Origin: Propionispira raffinosivorans DSM 20765
Lineage (GTDB): Bacteria; Bacillota; Negativicutes; Selenomonadales; Selenomonadaceae
DNA: 64,000 nucleotides
NCBI RefSeq assembly: GCF_000381065.1
Contig: NZ_KB905849.1
Location: 55,112-119,111 of the forward strand
Direction of reading: 5' to 3'
Both the position numbers and the translations under genes were made by a program. This document shows positions 40,504 to 48,682 of this stretch, one piece after another. The stretch's first letter is position 1, and every line of letters starts with the position of its first letter. The notes below the pieces were generated by a model. It had not been told where the DNA came from. It did no database searches and saw nothing but the letters and a program-made list of their open reading frames with translations.

Positions 40504-41613
40504 ATGAATCGGCGAAGTTTTCTTATTCGGAGTGGATTGATGTTACTCACAGCAGGCGGTGGAACAATGCTGTTTCGTTCATTAAATGAGCTAAAAACCG
40601 TGGGACGTCAGGGGCTGACTCAAGGTGTTGAAGGACTTGATGCGGATCATGCCGCTATTTTATACTTTGCATCCTTAGCACCGAGTGGTCATAATGCGCA
40701 GCCTTGGACGGTGAAGATTCTAACAGAAAATCATTGGATTTTGGGAACAGCAGAGTCGAGATGGCTGACTGTGATTGATCGCGGCAATCGAGAAATGTTG
40801 ATTTCACTAGGCGCTTTTTTAGAGAACCTTATTTTAGCTGCACAGCAGTACGGATATGCGGTAAAATCACAACTTGTACCAGAAAACTCTAAGAGCCAGG
40901 CCGTCATTGATATTACGTTTTACAAAGGGACCATACCTTACACCACGGATTGTAGCCATATTGAAATGCGTCGTACCCTGCGCAATAACATGCTGCCAAC
41001 ATTGTTGTCACCGGAAGACATCGATCTTTTGGTCGGTGAACAGAAAGAGACTTGGTTTTATTTTTCTCAGAAATCCATGGAGGGGCAGTATTTAGCTGCA
41101 ATGACAGTAGAGGCTAACAAAACACAGACTTATAAAGAAGCTGCACAGATCGAACTGGCAAAATGGATTCGCTGGCCCAATCGTGATGTTATGAAATTTC
41201 GCAATGGACTAACTGCTGAAACGATGGAAATTGAGGGGGTTTCCAGGTGGTATGTGAAAAATTTTTATACGGATAAATCTGTGCTTGGACACGATTTTCG
41301 GCAAGCGACGATTGAAAAAATAAAAGAACAAACCGCTGCCGGAAGTGGTTGGCTTTTAATTACAAGTGCGACATCAAGACAAGGACTTATTAATGTCGGA
41401 CGTAAACTAGAACGAATCTGGCTTACCTTGCGGGAGCATAAGATTGCGATTCATCCGATGAATCAGCTAATTGAGGAAGAGACTTTTAAGCAAGTCGCAG
41501 CCGAGAAATTAGGAATGAAACATGAATTGCAGCTTTTATTGCGGGTCGGATATACGGCTGCGTATCCGATGCCGGTAAGCCCTCGTATGGCAAGGGAGAC
41601 AATCCTTTTATGA
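40504..41613 (+). CDS. Exported nitroreductase-fold (Acg-type) oxidoreductase
   Basis: A 369-residue protein with a twin-arginine-like leader (MNRRSFLIRSGLMLLTAGG), suggesting folded export by Tat with FMN bound. The body begins DHAAILYFASLAPSGHNAQPW, the nitroreductase-superfamily FMN phosphate site (APSGHNAQPW), as in Acg-family proteins that sequester FMN or reduce nitro/quinone compounds. It lacks a second canonical nitroreductase motif at the C terminus, so catalytic function is uncertain. TGGAGGAATG precedes the ATG at 40504. Its operon is marked by the MarR-type operator, which suggests induction by a xenobiotic or redox signal. Confidence 0.8.
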   Translation: MNRRSFLIRSGLMLLTAGGGTMLFRSLNELKTVGRQGLTQGVEGLDADHAAILYFASLAPSGHNAQPWTVKILTENHWILGTAESRWLTVIDRGNREMLISLGAFLENLILAAQQYGYAVKSQLVPENSKSQAVIDITFYKGTIPYTTDCSHIEMRRTLRNNMLPTLLSPEDIDLLVGEQKETWFYFSQKSMEGQYLAAMTVEANKTQTYKEAAQIELAKWIRWPNRDVMKFRNGLTAETMEIEGVSRWYVKNFYTDKSVLGHDFRQATIEKIKEQTAAGSGWLLITSATSRQGLINVGRKLERIWLTLREHKIAIHPMNQLIEEETFKQVAAEKLGMKHELQLLLRVGYTAAYPMPVSPRMARETILL

Positions 41614-41625
41614 TCTTATTTATCG

Positions 41626-41664
41626 ATAATGTTGGATTCTTACAGAGTCTGGCATTATTTTTTT
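41626..41664 (+). terminator. Intrinsic terminator after nitroreductase-like gene
   Basis: ATAATGTTGGATTC pairs with GAGTCTGGCATTAT through several G-U pairs, followed by T7. Confidence 0.7.
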
Positions 41665-41848
41665 GTTTAAAATTAGGATAAAGGGAATTTTCTATTGATG
41701 GAGAAATTACAATTTAAGAATAATTTCTTATTATATCAGGTTGTATAAATCAAACATGAAAGATAATTCATAATAATATGACATATTTGGATAAGTTTTG
41801 GTAGAATGCTAACAATTGAAGTGAGTATTTTATGTAAATAAAAATTTT

Positions 41849-41885
41849 AAGGCATAATCTGTATTATTATAGAAGTGCCTTTTTT
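41849..41885 (+). terminator. Terminator-like hairpin just before the GGDEF gene
   Basis: AAGGCA pairs with TGCCTT over a 21-nt AT-rich loop and is followed by T6, ending 14 bp before the start codon at 41900. A likely promoter (ATGACA, 18 bp, TAGAAT around 41780-41808) lies upstream, so this would be an attenuator. Weak stem. Confidence 0.4.
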
Positions 41886-41899
41886 AGTGGGTTTTTAAA

Positions 41900-43087
41900 A
41901 TGAAATTTATTAAGGAAGGAAAAAGTGAGAATATGACGCGTTTACGGCAATTTGATGTGGATAGTTATCGGATTTTAGCTGAACTTAGTGAAGCGGTGAT
42001 GTTTGAGTGGCAAATCAATCCAGATTGTTTTTTTGCTGCAGCGAATTGGAAACTTAACTTTGGGCATGATCCGATTACGGAAAATTTTAGCCAAAACATA
42101 GAAAAAATTTTTTTTATGCATCCTGATGATAAGGATGTATTGCTTGAATATGTAAATAAAATTAAAACCAGTCCTGACGAATTGTCATTTGCACAAAATT
42201 ATCTAAAAATCGAAATGCGGCTCAAAAATAAAGACCAAGAGTATGTTTGGTTTAGGCTGCGTTTGATTTTACGGTATATTGATGATGTACACCCTGATCG
42301 ACTGCTTGGCATGATGACAAATATTGATGAGGAGAAAAAAGAATTTGAGCTGCTGCGTTATCAGGCGCAAAAAGATTTATTAACGGGACTTTATAATAAA
42401 ATGACAGCCAACACGCTGATTACTGAATATCTTGAAAACAGTTGTCTGCCGGATAAAAAACAGGCATTATTTATTATTGATATTGATGGATTCAAAGAAG
42501 TAAATGATCATTTTGGCCATTTGTTTGGGGATGCGGTGATTGCTGACTTGGCGCAGCGTATTGAAAAAACATTTCGTGAGACGGATATTGTGGGACGAAT
42601 TGGCGGCGATGAGTTTATCGTCTTGATCAAGAATATCAGTAAACTGGAACTTATCGAGCAAAAGGCGCAGGAGCTGTTGAAATATTTAAAGCGGACGTAC
42701 TCCAGTAATGGAGAGACTTATGCGGTTTCAGCGAGTATTGGCATTGCCCTTTGTCCGGATCATGGTACTTTCTTTACAGATTTATTCAATAAAGCAGACC
42801 ATGCCCTTTATTATGTAAAAGAACATGGGAAAAATAATTATGCATTATATCATCAAAAACTACCAGAGGCGGCATATAACAATGCAAGAATAGATAAACA
42901 GAAATTGGATAGTACAAAACGTCGTAAAAAAAGTTTCCATGAAAATGTTATTGAATATGTTTTTAAAATTCTCTATCACACGAAAGATGCAAATGTGGCT
43001 ATTAATTTAATTTTGGAGGTGATTGGTGAAAAGTATGATATTAGTCGAATGTTTATTCTCGAACAAACGTCAGTGGGGGGTATGTGA
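41900..43087 (+). CDS. Diguanylate cyclase, N-terminal fragment (PAS-GGDEF)
   Basis: 395 residues: PAS fold with HPDDKDVLLEYVNKI and EYVWFRLRLILRYID, then a full GGDEF domain with FIIDIDGFKEVNDHFGH (Mg/GTP-binding Asp) and GGDEF. No RxxD inhibitory site is seen five residues upstream of GGDEF (sequence there is ETDIVGRI). A stop appears after QTSVGGM because of the G-tract frameshift. Start: ATG 41900; an in-frame ATG at 41933 behind AAGGAAAAAGTGAG is also possible. It may provide c-di-GMP sensed by the Tad riboswitch at 15779, which is inference. Confidence 0.85.
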   Translation: MKFIKEGKSENMTRLRQFDVDSYRILAELSEAVMFEWQINPDCFFAAANWKLNFGHDPITENFSQNIEKIFFMHPDDKDVLLEYVNKIKTSPDELSFAQNYLKIEMRLKNKDQEYVWFRLRLILRYIDDVHPDRLLGMMTNIDEEKKEFELLRYQAQKDLLTGLYNKMTANTLITEYLENSCLPDKKQALFIIDIDGFKEVNDHFGHLFGDAVIADLAQRIEKTFRETDIVGRIGGDEFIVLIKNISKLELIEQKAQELLKYLKRTYSSNGETYAVSASIGIALCPDHGTFFTDLFNKADHALYYVKEHGKNNYALYHQKLPEAAYNNARIDKQKLDSTKRRKKSFHENVIEYVFKILYHTKDANVAINLILEVIGEKYDISRMFILEQTSVGGM

Positions 43088-43785
43088 ATACGTTTGAATG
43101 GTGCAACTATGATGTTGAATCCAGACAAGCCGAGCAACAAGATATTCCAAAGGAAGCAGCTGAGAAATTTAAGCCATATTTTGATGAAAACGGAATTTTT
43201 AGCTGTGTAAATATTGCAATGCTGCCAAACGAACTGCGACAATATTTTGCAGGTACCCCCGTGCGAGCTTTGCTCGAATGCCAAATGATAGAAGGAGGTG
43301 TTGCGGCTGGATTTATTGGTTTTGAATACAACGAATATGCCCGAATGTGGAAAAGCGATGAAATTGAATCACTTTCTTTTACGGCAGAAATTTTAAGTAC
43401 TTTTTTGCTAAAAAAAAGAGCTATGGATAAATTACAGGTTGTACACTTACAAACATTGGAAATTTTGGATAATATTGATTCCTTTGTGTACGTTATCGAT
43501 AAAAAATCTCACGAAACACTGTTTTTAAATAAAAAAGCAATTGAATTTTTTGGAGCAAATAAAATTGGTGGACGCTGTTACGAGTTTATTAGCTGCGAAG
43601 ATGGACCCTGCGATTATTGTCCAATGCTTTTTCTCACAGATTCACTGGATCATGTCGCACAGGAAGTTTATTTGCCAAAACGAAACTTGTGGTTCAAGGC
43701 TGCAGTTTCAAGGATACAATGGACGGAAGGTCGTGATGTTTGTTTGTTGCATTGCCATGATATTACAGCATATAAAACAAAATAA
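43084..43785 (+). CDS. C-terminal fragment (GAF-PAS) of the split diguanylate cyclase
   Basis: 233 residues that begin in mid-GAF domain (NTFEWCNYDVESRQAEQQDIP) and run into a PAS-like domain (LEILDNIDSFVYVIDKKSHETLFLNKKAIEFFG), with a Cys-rich CEDGPCDYCPMLFL that could bind a metal or cofactor. In intact relatives this region is joined to GGDEF. The GTG at 43084 overlaps the upstream stop. On its own it lacks the first strands of GAF and is unlikely to fold fully. A very short frame at 43820 (18 codons behind AGAGGAG) follows and looks like a relic. Confidence 0.7.
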   Translation: MNTFEWCNYDVESRQAEQQDIPKEAAEKFKPYFDENGIFSCVNIAMLPNELRQYFAGTPVRALLECQMIEGGVAAGFIGFEYNEYARMWKSDEIESLSFTAEILSTFLLKKRAMDKLQVVHLQTLEILDNIDSFVYVIDKKSHETLFLNKKAIEFFGANKIGGRCYEFISCEDGPCDYCPMLFLTDSLDHVAQEVYLPKRNLWFKAAVSRIQWTEGRDVCLLHCHDITAYKTK

Positions 43786-43892
43786 AATTTTTATTATGTG
43801 GAAGAGGAGTATATTATATTGACGCAAATAGAAATAGAAGCTGTCGCGGCACTAATTCTGAGGGGGGTTGAGTAGCTGCTTTTCCATCTCGC

Positions 43893-43947
43893 AAGAAAAA
43901 GGACAGCTATCCGTTTTATGAACACACGGGTAACTATCCTTTTTCTT
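43893..43947 (+). terminator. Hairpin between the GGDEF region and an XRE gene
   Basis: AAGAAAAAGGA pairs with TCCTTTTTCTT, with an inner ATCCG/CGGGT stem; both strands have T-rich 3' arms, so it may act in both directions. Confidence 0.55.
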
Positions 43948-44012
43948 ATGTAACTATTTTACGCTGAGGTGGTGTATCGTATGCTTTTTTTTACCAACGA
44001 GTGGTACTTTAC

Positions 44013-44246
44013 TTAATTACTTATGAAAAAACTGGCAATATCCATTTCTAAGCCATCAGCAATTGCGAATAAAACGTCCAATGAATAGGCTTTTGTGGAG
44101 TTAGGTGCTTCGATTTTACTTAAGTAGCTTTTGCTGATACCAATTTTAGCGGCGAAGGCTTCTTGTGAAAATCCTTTGAGGTTTCGATAATAAATTATTT
44201 TTTTGGCAATTTGACGATAACGGTCGTCATAACTAGTTCGCATCAT
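44013..44246 (-). CDS. Small XRE-family regulator divergent to a chemoreceptor
   Basis: A 77-residue protein that is essentially one XRE helix-turn-helix domain: GFSQEAFAAKIGISKSYLSKIEAPNSTKAYSLDVLFAIADGL. It resembles SinR/Xre-type small repressors with no sensor domain. The start at 44246 is chosen because GGGAGG is 6 bp upstream; a longer frame to 44285 is unsupported. The divergent intergenic region has two copies of GCACTTAT-N-GTGAA, one covering the -35 box of the chemoreceptor gene, so repression of that gene and autoregulation are likely. Confidence 0.85.
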   Translation of the reverse strand: MMRTSYDDRYRQIAKKIIYYRNLKGFSQEAFAAKIGISKSYLSKIEAPNSTKAYSLDVLFAIADGLEMDIASFFISN

Positions 44247-44298
44247 TACATTCCTCCCTTCAGATAAAATTATAGATAGCTTCAATTTAAGGCGTGTG

Positions 44299-44360
44299 GC
44301 ACTTATTGTGAAATAAAAAAATTTAACAATATTGCACTTATGGTGAATTGGGGATATAAT
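44299..44360 (+). promoter_or_regulatory. Chemoreceptor promoter with two XRE operator-like dyads
   Basis: GCACTTATTGTGAA (44299-44312) and GCACTTATGGTGAA (44334-44347) are 35 bp apart; each holds a CAC-N5-GTG dyad. TTGCAC (44332-44337, -35) and TATAAT (44355-44360, -10) have 17-bp spacing, and the second dyad overlaps the -35. Confidence 0.7.
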
Positions 44361-44438
44361 TAATGTAAAATGGTCGGATAATGCGCAATTGAATCAAGTA
44401 AGATTTTAAAAAAGATATCAGGGGAAAGGGTGAGTTAC

Positions 44439-46154
44439 ATGAGCTTTTTAGATAATATTAAAGTAAGTTTCAAAATCGGAATTTTAGTGATTATTGCGCT
44501 TGTTATTGTAGGTGTTGTCGGTGGTGTTGGATATGTCTATTTGCAAAAAGCAAATACAAATCTGACGGTTTTATATGAGGATCGCTTAGTGCCGGTGAAA
44601 TTAATCAATGGTATTCGTACCGATATTGCCAAAGCAAATACTGCCCTCCTGGAATTAATGATTACGCAAGATGATTCGAAAAATCAGGAATTAAAGAAAA
44701 TCATTGATGATATCGCGGGTAATACCAATACAGTGTATGGTCAATTGGAAAAAATGAAAATGGATGCGAAAGGACAGGAACTGTTTGCCAATATCAAAAC
44801 AGCAACAGCTAACTTTCGTACGGTACGGAGTAAAGTGCTTGATTTAGCACTGCAAAATAAAAATGCCGAAGCCTATGCCTTATATGAAAAGGATGTGTAC
44901 CCAGCTTCTATTGCTTTTGCAAAAAGTTTAGATGATTTTGCAGATTATTATTCGAATTTGTCGGAGCAGATGAAAGTGGACAGTGAAAATAGTGCCAGTG
45001 AGGCAAATCGAATTTCATTGGGAATTCTTTTTCTGGCCTTTCTTTTACTTGGGTTTAGTGGATTTTATATCAGTAAAGTTATTACAAAACCACTGGGGCT
45101 CATGGTCTCAGTTTGTAAAGAATTTGAAAATGGTGATTTTCGCGATAAACCTAGAAAGCTGGTGCGCAGCGATGAAGTTGGTCAGCTGGCCGATGCTTTA
45201 GCCAGTATGCGGGATAGTCTTCGCCGCTTAATGAAAAATGTCAATGTTTCCGCTGAACAGCTAGCGGCCTCTTCTGAAGAATTAACAGCCAGTGCTGAAC
45301 AGTCGGCACAGGCTTCAACCCAGGTTGCTGTTTCTATTACAGATGTGGCTAATGTTGCAGTAGAACAAATGAAAGCAACCGATGATACTTCAGGGGTCGT
45401 AGAACAGATATCTGCGGGTATCGAAGAAATATCGGCTGGGGCGAATGAGGTTACGCATCAAGTGCTGCAAACCGAAGAACAGGCGAAAAAAGGAACGATT
45501 GCAGTCGGCAAAGCGGTAAAACAAATGAAATCGATCGAAAATACGGTTATTTCATCGGCGCAGGTCGTTAGCAAACTAGGTGAACGGTCCAAGGAAATTG
45601 GTCAGATTGTCGATACGATTTCTGGAATTGCCGGACAGACCAATTTGTTGGCACTGAATGCTGCCATTGAAGCAGCTCGAGCTGGGGAACAAGGCCGTGG
45701 GTTTGCCGTTGTCGCCGAAGAAGTGCGTAAGCTTGCGGAACAGTCACAAGAAGCGGCAAAACAAATTGCGGAACTCATCGGACAAATTCAAGGCGAAACA
45801 GAAAATGCGGTGCAGGCAATGAATACTGGAACCCATGAAGTGAAAATCGGTGCAGAAGTTGTTACAGAATCTGGACAAGCCTTCGAAGATATTGCCAAAC
45901 GAGTGAATCAAGTGACTGGAAAAGTACAGGGAATTTCAACAGCAATTGAACACATGGCAACTAGCAGCCAGCAGATTGTGGTATCCGTTCAAAAAATTGA
46001 TGGCTTTAGTAAACATGTTGTTGGTGAAACGGAATCGGTATCAGCCGCTACCGAACAGCAATCTGCCTCGATGGAAGAAATTGCCTCGGCTAGTCAGGCG
46101 TTAGCGCAGCTTGCCGTTGGTCTTCAAACAGAAGTTAAAAAGTTTAGAATTTGA
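44439..46154 (+). CDS. Methyl-accepting chemotaxis protein with four-helix-bundle sensor
   Basis: A 571-residue chemoreceptor. TM1 (about residues 10-33) and TM2 (about 190-210) flank a roughly 155-residue helical extracytoplasmic domain of the 4HB_MCP type ([21 protein letters not shown]). HAMP follows, then a long coiled-coil signalling domain with [20 protein letters not shown] at the tip. The tip segment is nearly identical to that of the Cache receptor at 3676, so both probably feed one CheA/CheW array. The ATG at 44439 lies behind AAGGGTGAG. Control by the divergent XRE protein is suggested by the operators over its promoter. Confidence 0.93.
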   Translation: MSFLDNIKVSFKIGILVIIALVIVGVVGGVGYVYLQKANTNLTVLYEDRLVPVKLINGIRTDIAKANTALLELMITQDDSKNQELKKIIDDIAGNTNTVYGQLEKMKMDAKGQELFANIKTATANFRTVRSKVLDLALQNKNAEAYALYEKDVYPASIAFAKSLDDFADYYSNLSEQMKVDSENSASEANRISLGILFLAFLLLGFSGFYISKVITKPLGLMVSVCKEFENGDFRDKPRKLVRSDEVGQLADALASMRDSLRRLMKNVNVSAEQLAASSEELTASAEQSAQASTQVAVSITDVANVAVEQMKATDDTSGVVEQISAGIEEISAGANEVTHQVLQTEEQAKKGTIAVGKAVKQMKSIENTVISSAQVVSKLGERSKEIGQIVDTISGIAGQTNLLALNAAIEAARAGEQGRGFAVVAEEVRKLAEQSQEAAKQIAELIGQIQGETENAVQAMNTGTHEVKIGAEVVTESGQAFEDIAKRVNQVTGKVQGISTAIEHMATSSQQIVVSVQKIDGFSKHVVGETESVSAATEQQSASMEEIASASQALAQLAVGLQTEVKKFRI

Positions 46155-46202
46155 TTCAGAGATACAATCCAATATTTTTAATGAAGTAAACCGGAGAACC
46201 CC

Positions 46203-46244
46203 AGGTCACGAATTGTTTATGAAAACGATTCGTGACCTTTTTTT
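46203..46244 (+). terminator. Intrinsic terminator after chemoreceptor
   Basis: AGGTCACGAAT pairs with ATTCGTGACCT, followed by T7. Confidence 0.9.
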
Positions 46245-46256
46245 GTGCAAAAGTAG

Positions 46257-46294
46257 GAAGGAAGCACTCACTGCGTATTGTGCGTGCTTCCTTC
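46257..46294. terminator. Stem-loop downstream of convergent XRE gene
   Basis: GAAGGAAGCAC pairs perfectly with GTGCTTCCTTC. On the minus strand it is followed by CTACTTTT, so it may end the XRE transcript. Confidence 0.5.
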
Positions 46295-46340
46295 AGCTTT
46301 TGGTCAAGTGGTTGCAACTTAACATAAAAGAACTCACTCT

Positions 46341-46682
46341 TTAAGTATCGAGTATATCGTCGTCGGATATTAATATTTCGATAGCTTTTCGTTTTTTAGG
46401 AGATAGTTTATTTAGTTTTTTTAATAAATTCCAATCCTCAGTGGATATCGAGATAAGAGCCGGCGGAATTTTGTATGGAATAGGTTGTTGTCCACAAATC
46501 AACCAATCTGTTGTTACAACATATAAATCCGCTAATACTTTCAGGGTATAAGGATCTGGAGAGCTAACATTGTTTTCATAATTAGATAATGTTTTGTTGT
46601 TGATGCCTGTGCGTTCTTTTACTTGTATTTGTGATAGCTTGGAAACTTCTCTTACTTGGCGTAGGCGATCTCCTAGTTTCAA
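46341..46682 (-). CDS. XRE-family regulator with C-terminal extension
   Basis: A 113-residue regulator. Residues 1-65 form an XRE helix-turn-helix (LSQIQVKERTGINNKTLSNYENNVSSPDPYTLKVLADLY); residues 66-113 form a short helical tail (TDWLICGQQPIP; EDWNLLKKLNKLSPKKRKAIEIL) typical of phage-like or developmental XRE proteins. It starts at TTG (46682), 7 bp behind GGAGGTG. Divergent from the PocR-chemoreceptor gene with 220 bp between them, so that gene is a candidate target. Confidence 0.85.
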   Translation of the reverse strand: MKLGDRLRQVREVSKLSQIQVKERTGINNKTLSNYENNVSSPDPYTLKVLADLYVVTTDWLICGQQPIPYKIPPALISISTEDWNLLKKLNKLSPKKRKAIEILISDDDILDT

Positions 46683-46800
46683 TTAGTTTCACCTCCATGT
46701 AGTCTATGATACAAAAAAAATAATATAAAAAGAGTCTAATCCAAGAATAATAGAATTGCTATTGACTTCCAATAAAATAGGAATTACACTAAAAAGAGAC

Positions 46801-46863
46801 TTGACACCTGTTGGCTTAAAAAAATATAGCATATGATTTTCAGGACTTAATAATTCATATGCT
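46801..46863 (+). promoter_or_regulatory. Promoter and inverted repeat upstream of PocR chemoreceptor
   Basis: TTGACA (46801-46806) and TATAGC (46825-46830) are 18 bp apart. An inverted repeat AGCATATGA / TCATATGCT (about 46828-46863) begins in the -10 box, placing it as an operator or 5' hairpin. Confidence 0.5.
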
Positions 46864-46902
46864 TTAAAATAAAAAACATTGTATTTATAAGGAGAGATTG
46901 AG

Positions 46903-47952
46903 ATGAGTAAGTATCAAGAAAAAGCTGGGCATGAGGTAGACTTAGATAAAATTACATTGACCGATGTAATTGATCTTGGATTTCTGCAACAATTTCAAGA
47001 TGATTTTGCCAAAGGCGTGGGGGTAGCAAGTGTAACCGTTGATGCAGATGGTAAGCCTGTTACAAATCCTAGTAGTTATACACGGTTTTGCATGGATTTT
47101 GTCCATTCGACTGATTGTGGTGACAAGCGCTGTGCGGAATCTCATCATAAAGGTGGAGATGAAGCTGCTCGCACTGGTAAACCTGTTGTTTATGAATGCC
47201 ATGCTGGTGTAATAGATTTTGCGGCTCCAATTATGCTTGAGGGACATCATATTGGAACGATTCTAGGCGGGCAGGTTTTGGCAGAAGAACCAATTGAGGA
47301 TAAATATCGGAAAGTTGCGAAAGAAATAGGTGTTGCTGAAGAAGGGTTTATTGAAGCGGTTAAAGATGTGCGGATCTTGTCGAGAGAACGGATTGAAGCT
47401 GCAGCCAATGTACTTTTTATTGTAGCCAATAATATGTCTCGCGAAGCTTATCAGAAAATGAAATTGCAGACGGCATCTGAAACACTGAGTGATGGGATCG
47501 GCCAAATATCGGCAACCATGCAGGAACTCGCAGCATCGGCATCTACGGTAAGCCATACACAAACGAATTTAAACAACGAAATTAAAAATGTAAACACAGT
47601 TACTGGAAAAATAGATGAAGTGATGGATTTTATAAAAGATATTGCGGATGAAACCAGACTTTTAGGTTTAAATGCAGCGATCGAAGCTGCTAGAGCCGGT
47701 GAAGCAGGACTGGGCTTTGGGGTCGTGGCACAGGAAATCAGAAAATTATCGGATGATTCGAAACAAACGGTGGGCCGAATTAAAGAACTTACGACCATTA
47801 TTAAAGAGTCGGTAGAGAAAACAGTGGTTATGGGGAATGCTACAACGGAAACCATTGAACAGCAAGCCGCAGCGATTGAAGAAGTTACGGCCAGTGTTGA
47901 AGAAATCAACAGTTTAACAGATGAACTCACGGTGCTGGCAACAGAAAAATAA
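46903..47952 (+). CDS. Soluble chemoreceptor with PocR sensory domain
   Basis: A 349-residue protein without TM segments. Residues 15-180 form a PocR domain, with the Cys motif [24 protein letters not shown] and [16 protein letters not shown], known for sensing small hydrocarbon-like ligands (for example 1,2-propanediol in PocR). Residues 190-345 form a short MCP signalling coiled coil with tip [20 protein letters not shown], divergent from the tips of the two membrane receptors (DETRLLG versus GQTNLLA). AGGAGAG precedes the ATG at 46903. It is followed by a cheW at 22 bp, suggesting a dedicated receptor-adaptor pair. The ligand is unknown; the Cys cluster could hold a metal. Confidence 0.9.
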   Translation: MSKYQEKAGHEVDLDKITLTDVIDLGFLQQFQDDFAKGVGVASVTVDADGKPVTNPSSYTRFCMDFVHSTDCGDKRCAESHHKGGDEAARTGKPVVYECHAGVIDFAAPIMLEGHHIGTILGGQVLAEEPIEDKYRKVAKEIGVAEEGFIEAVKDVRILSRERIEAAANVLFIVANNMSREAYQKMKLQTASETLSDGIGQISATMQELAASASTVSHTQTNLNNEIKNVNTVTGKIDEVMDFIKDIADETRLLGLNAAIEAARAGEAGLGFGVVAQEIRKLSDDSKQTVGRIKELTTIIKESVEKTVVMGNATTETIEQQAAAIEEVTASVEEINSLTDELTVLATEK

Positions 47953-47974
47953 AAAAGTAAAGGAGGGAGCCATA

Positions 47975-48445
47975 TTGGCTAGTATACAATTAGTTGTATT
48001 TGCCGTAGATGATCAAGAATATGGTATTGATGTTTTGGCAGTAAATGGAATTTTGCGTGCAAAAAAATTTAAAATTCAATTATTGCCAGGTATGCCAAAA
48101 ACGATTGAAGGCATTATAAATTTACGTGGACAAATTAAGTATTTATATAATTTGCGCAATAAATTTCATTTACCGGATGAAGCGATGTCAGATGAAAGCA
48201 AATTTATCATGTTGAATATTTATGATTCGATTGCTGGATGGATTGTAGATGAAGTTACAGACATTGTGAAGATGGATGATGAAAATTTAGAAATACCACC
48301 GAATTGTGTGAACGGTTTTGCGAATCATTATATTAAGAGTATTGGCAAAATTGACGAACGTCTGATTATTATATTGGATCCGGAAAAGGTTTTAGGACAA
48401 GAAGATTTGGCAGATATTCCACTTCCTGATAAATTAGTCGTTTAA
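47975..48445 (+). CDS. cheW: CheW-type chemotaxis adaptor
   Basis: A 156-residue CheW-like protein: IQLVVFAVDDQEYGIDVLAVNGILR, LPGMPKTIEGIINLRGQIKYLYNLRNKF and the C-terminal GKIDERLIIILDPEKVL match the two SH3-like lobes. It couples receptors to CheA. It starts at TTG (47975) behind AAGGAGGGAG; a longer frame overlapping the receptor gene is rejected. No cheA is in the window, so it must work with a kinase encoded elsewhere. Confidence 0.93.
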   Translation: MASIQLVVFAVDDQEYGIDVLAVNGILRAKKFKIQLLPGMPKTIEGIINLRGQIKYLYNLRNKFHLPDEAMSDESKFIMLNIYDSIAGWIVDEVTDIVKMDDENLEIPPNCVNGFANHYIKSIGKIDERLIIILDPEKVLGQEDLADIPLPDKLVV

Positions 48446-48574
48446 ACGATGACACGGCAGCACTTATCTACATACGAATGGGGTAACGTTTTGTCGGGAG
48501 TTTCTTGCGGCTGATCGCCAGCGCGAATCTTTTGTTTAACTTATAATTAAATAGTTTCTATAAAAAAACATAAA

Positions 48575-48608
48575 AATAACTTCCCTTCAATTGGGAAGTT
48601 ATTTTTTT
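48575..48608 (+). terminator. Intrinsic terminator after cheW
   Basis: AATAACTTCCC pairs with GGGAAGTTATT, followed by T7. Confidence 0.9.
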
Positions 48609-48682
48609 ATCAAACAAATAAATTCTGGGGATATTCTCAATACAGATCTTCCTTTATGAGTCTTATTTTTTGAATGAGGGTT

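Larger units (their letters stand above)
41900..43785 (+). pseudogene. PAS-GGDEF-GAF-PAS diguanylate cyclase gene split by a frameshift
   Basis: Two adjacent frames (41900-43087 and 43084-43785) read as one protein of about 630 residues when one G is added to the G6 tract at 43075-43080. The N-terminal part has a PAS fold (about 20-145) and an intact GGDEF domain (RIGGDEFIVLI, residues 235-239; LLTGLYNK start), which makes c-di-GMP. Its last 50 residues start a GAF domain that resumes in the second frame (NTFEWCNYDVESRQ), followed by a PAS-like domain with CDYCPM. The stop and the second start overlap as ATGTGA, so re-initiation could still yield two proteins. The GGDEF half may be active; the lost C terminus would remove sensory control. 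Sequencing error cannot be excluded. Confidence 0.75.

Noticed and set aside
43820..43876. 18-codon frame after the split diguanylate cyclase
   Set aside because: It has a good AGAGGAG but is too short to assign. It may be a relic; no function can be supported.
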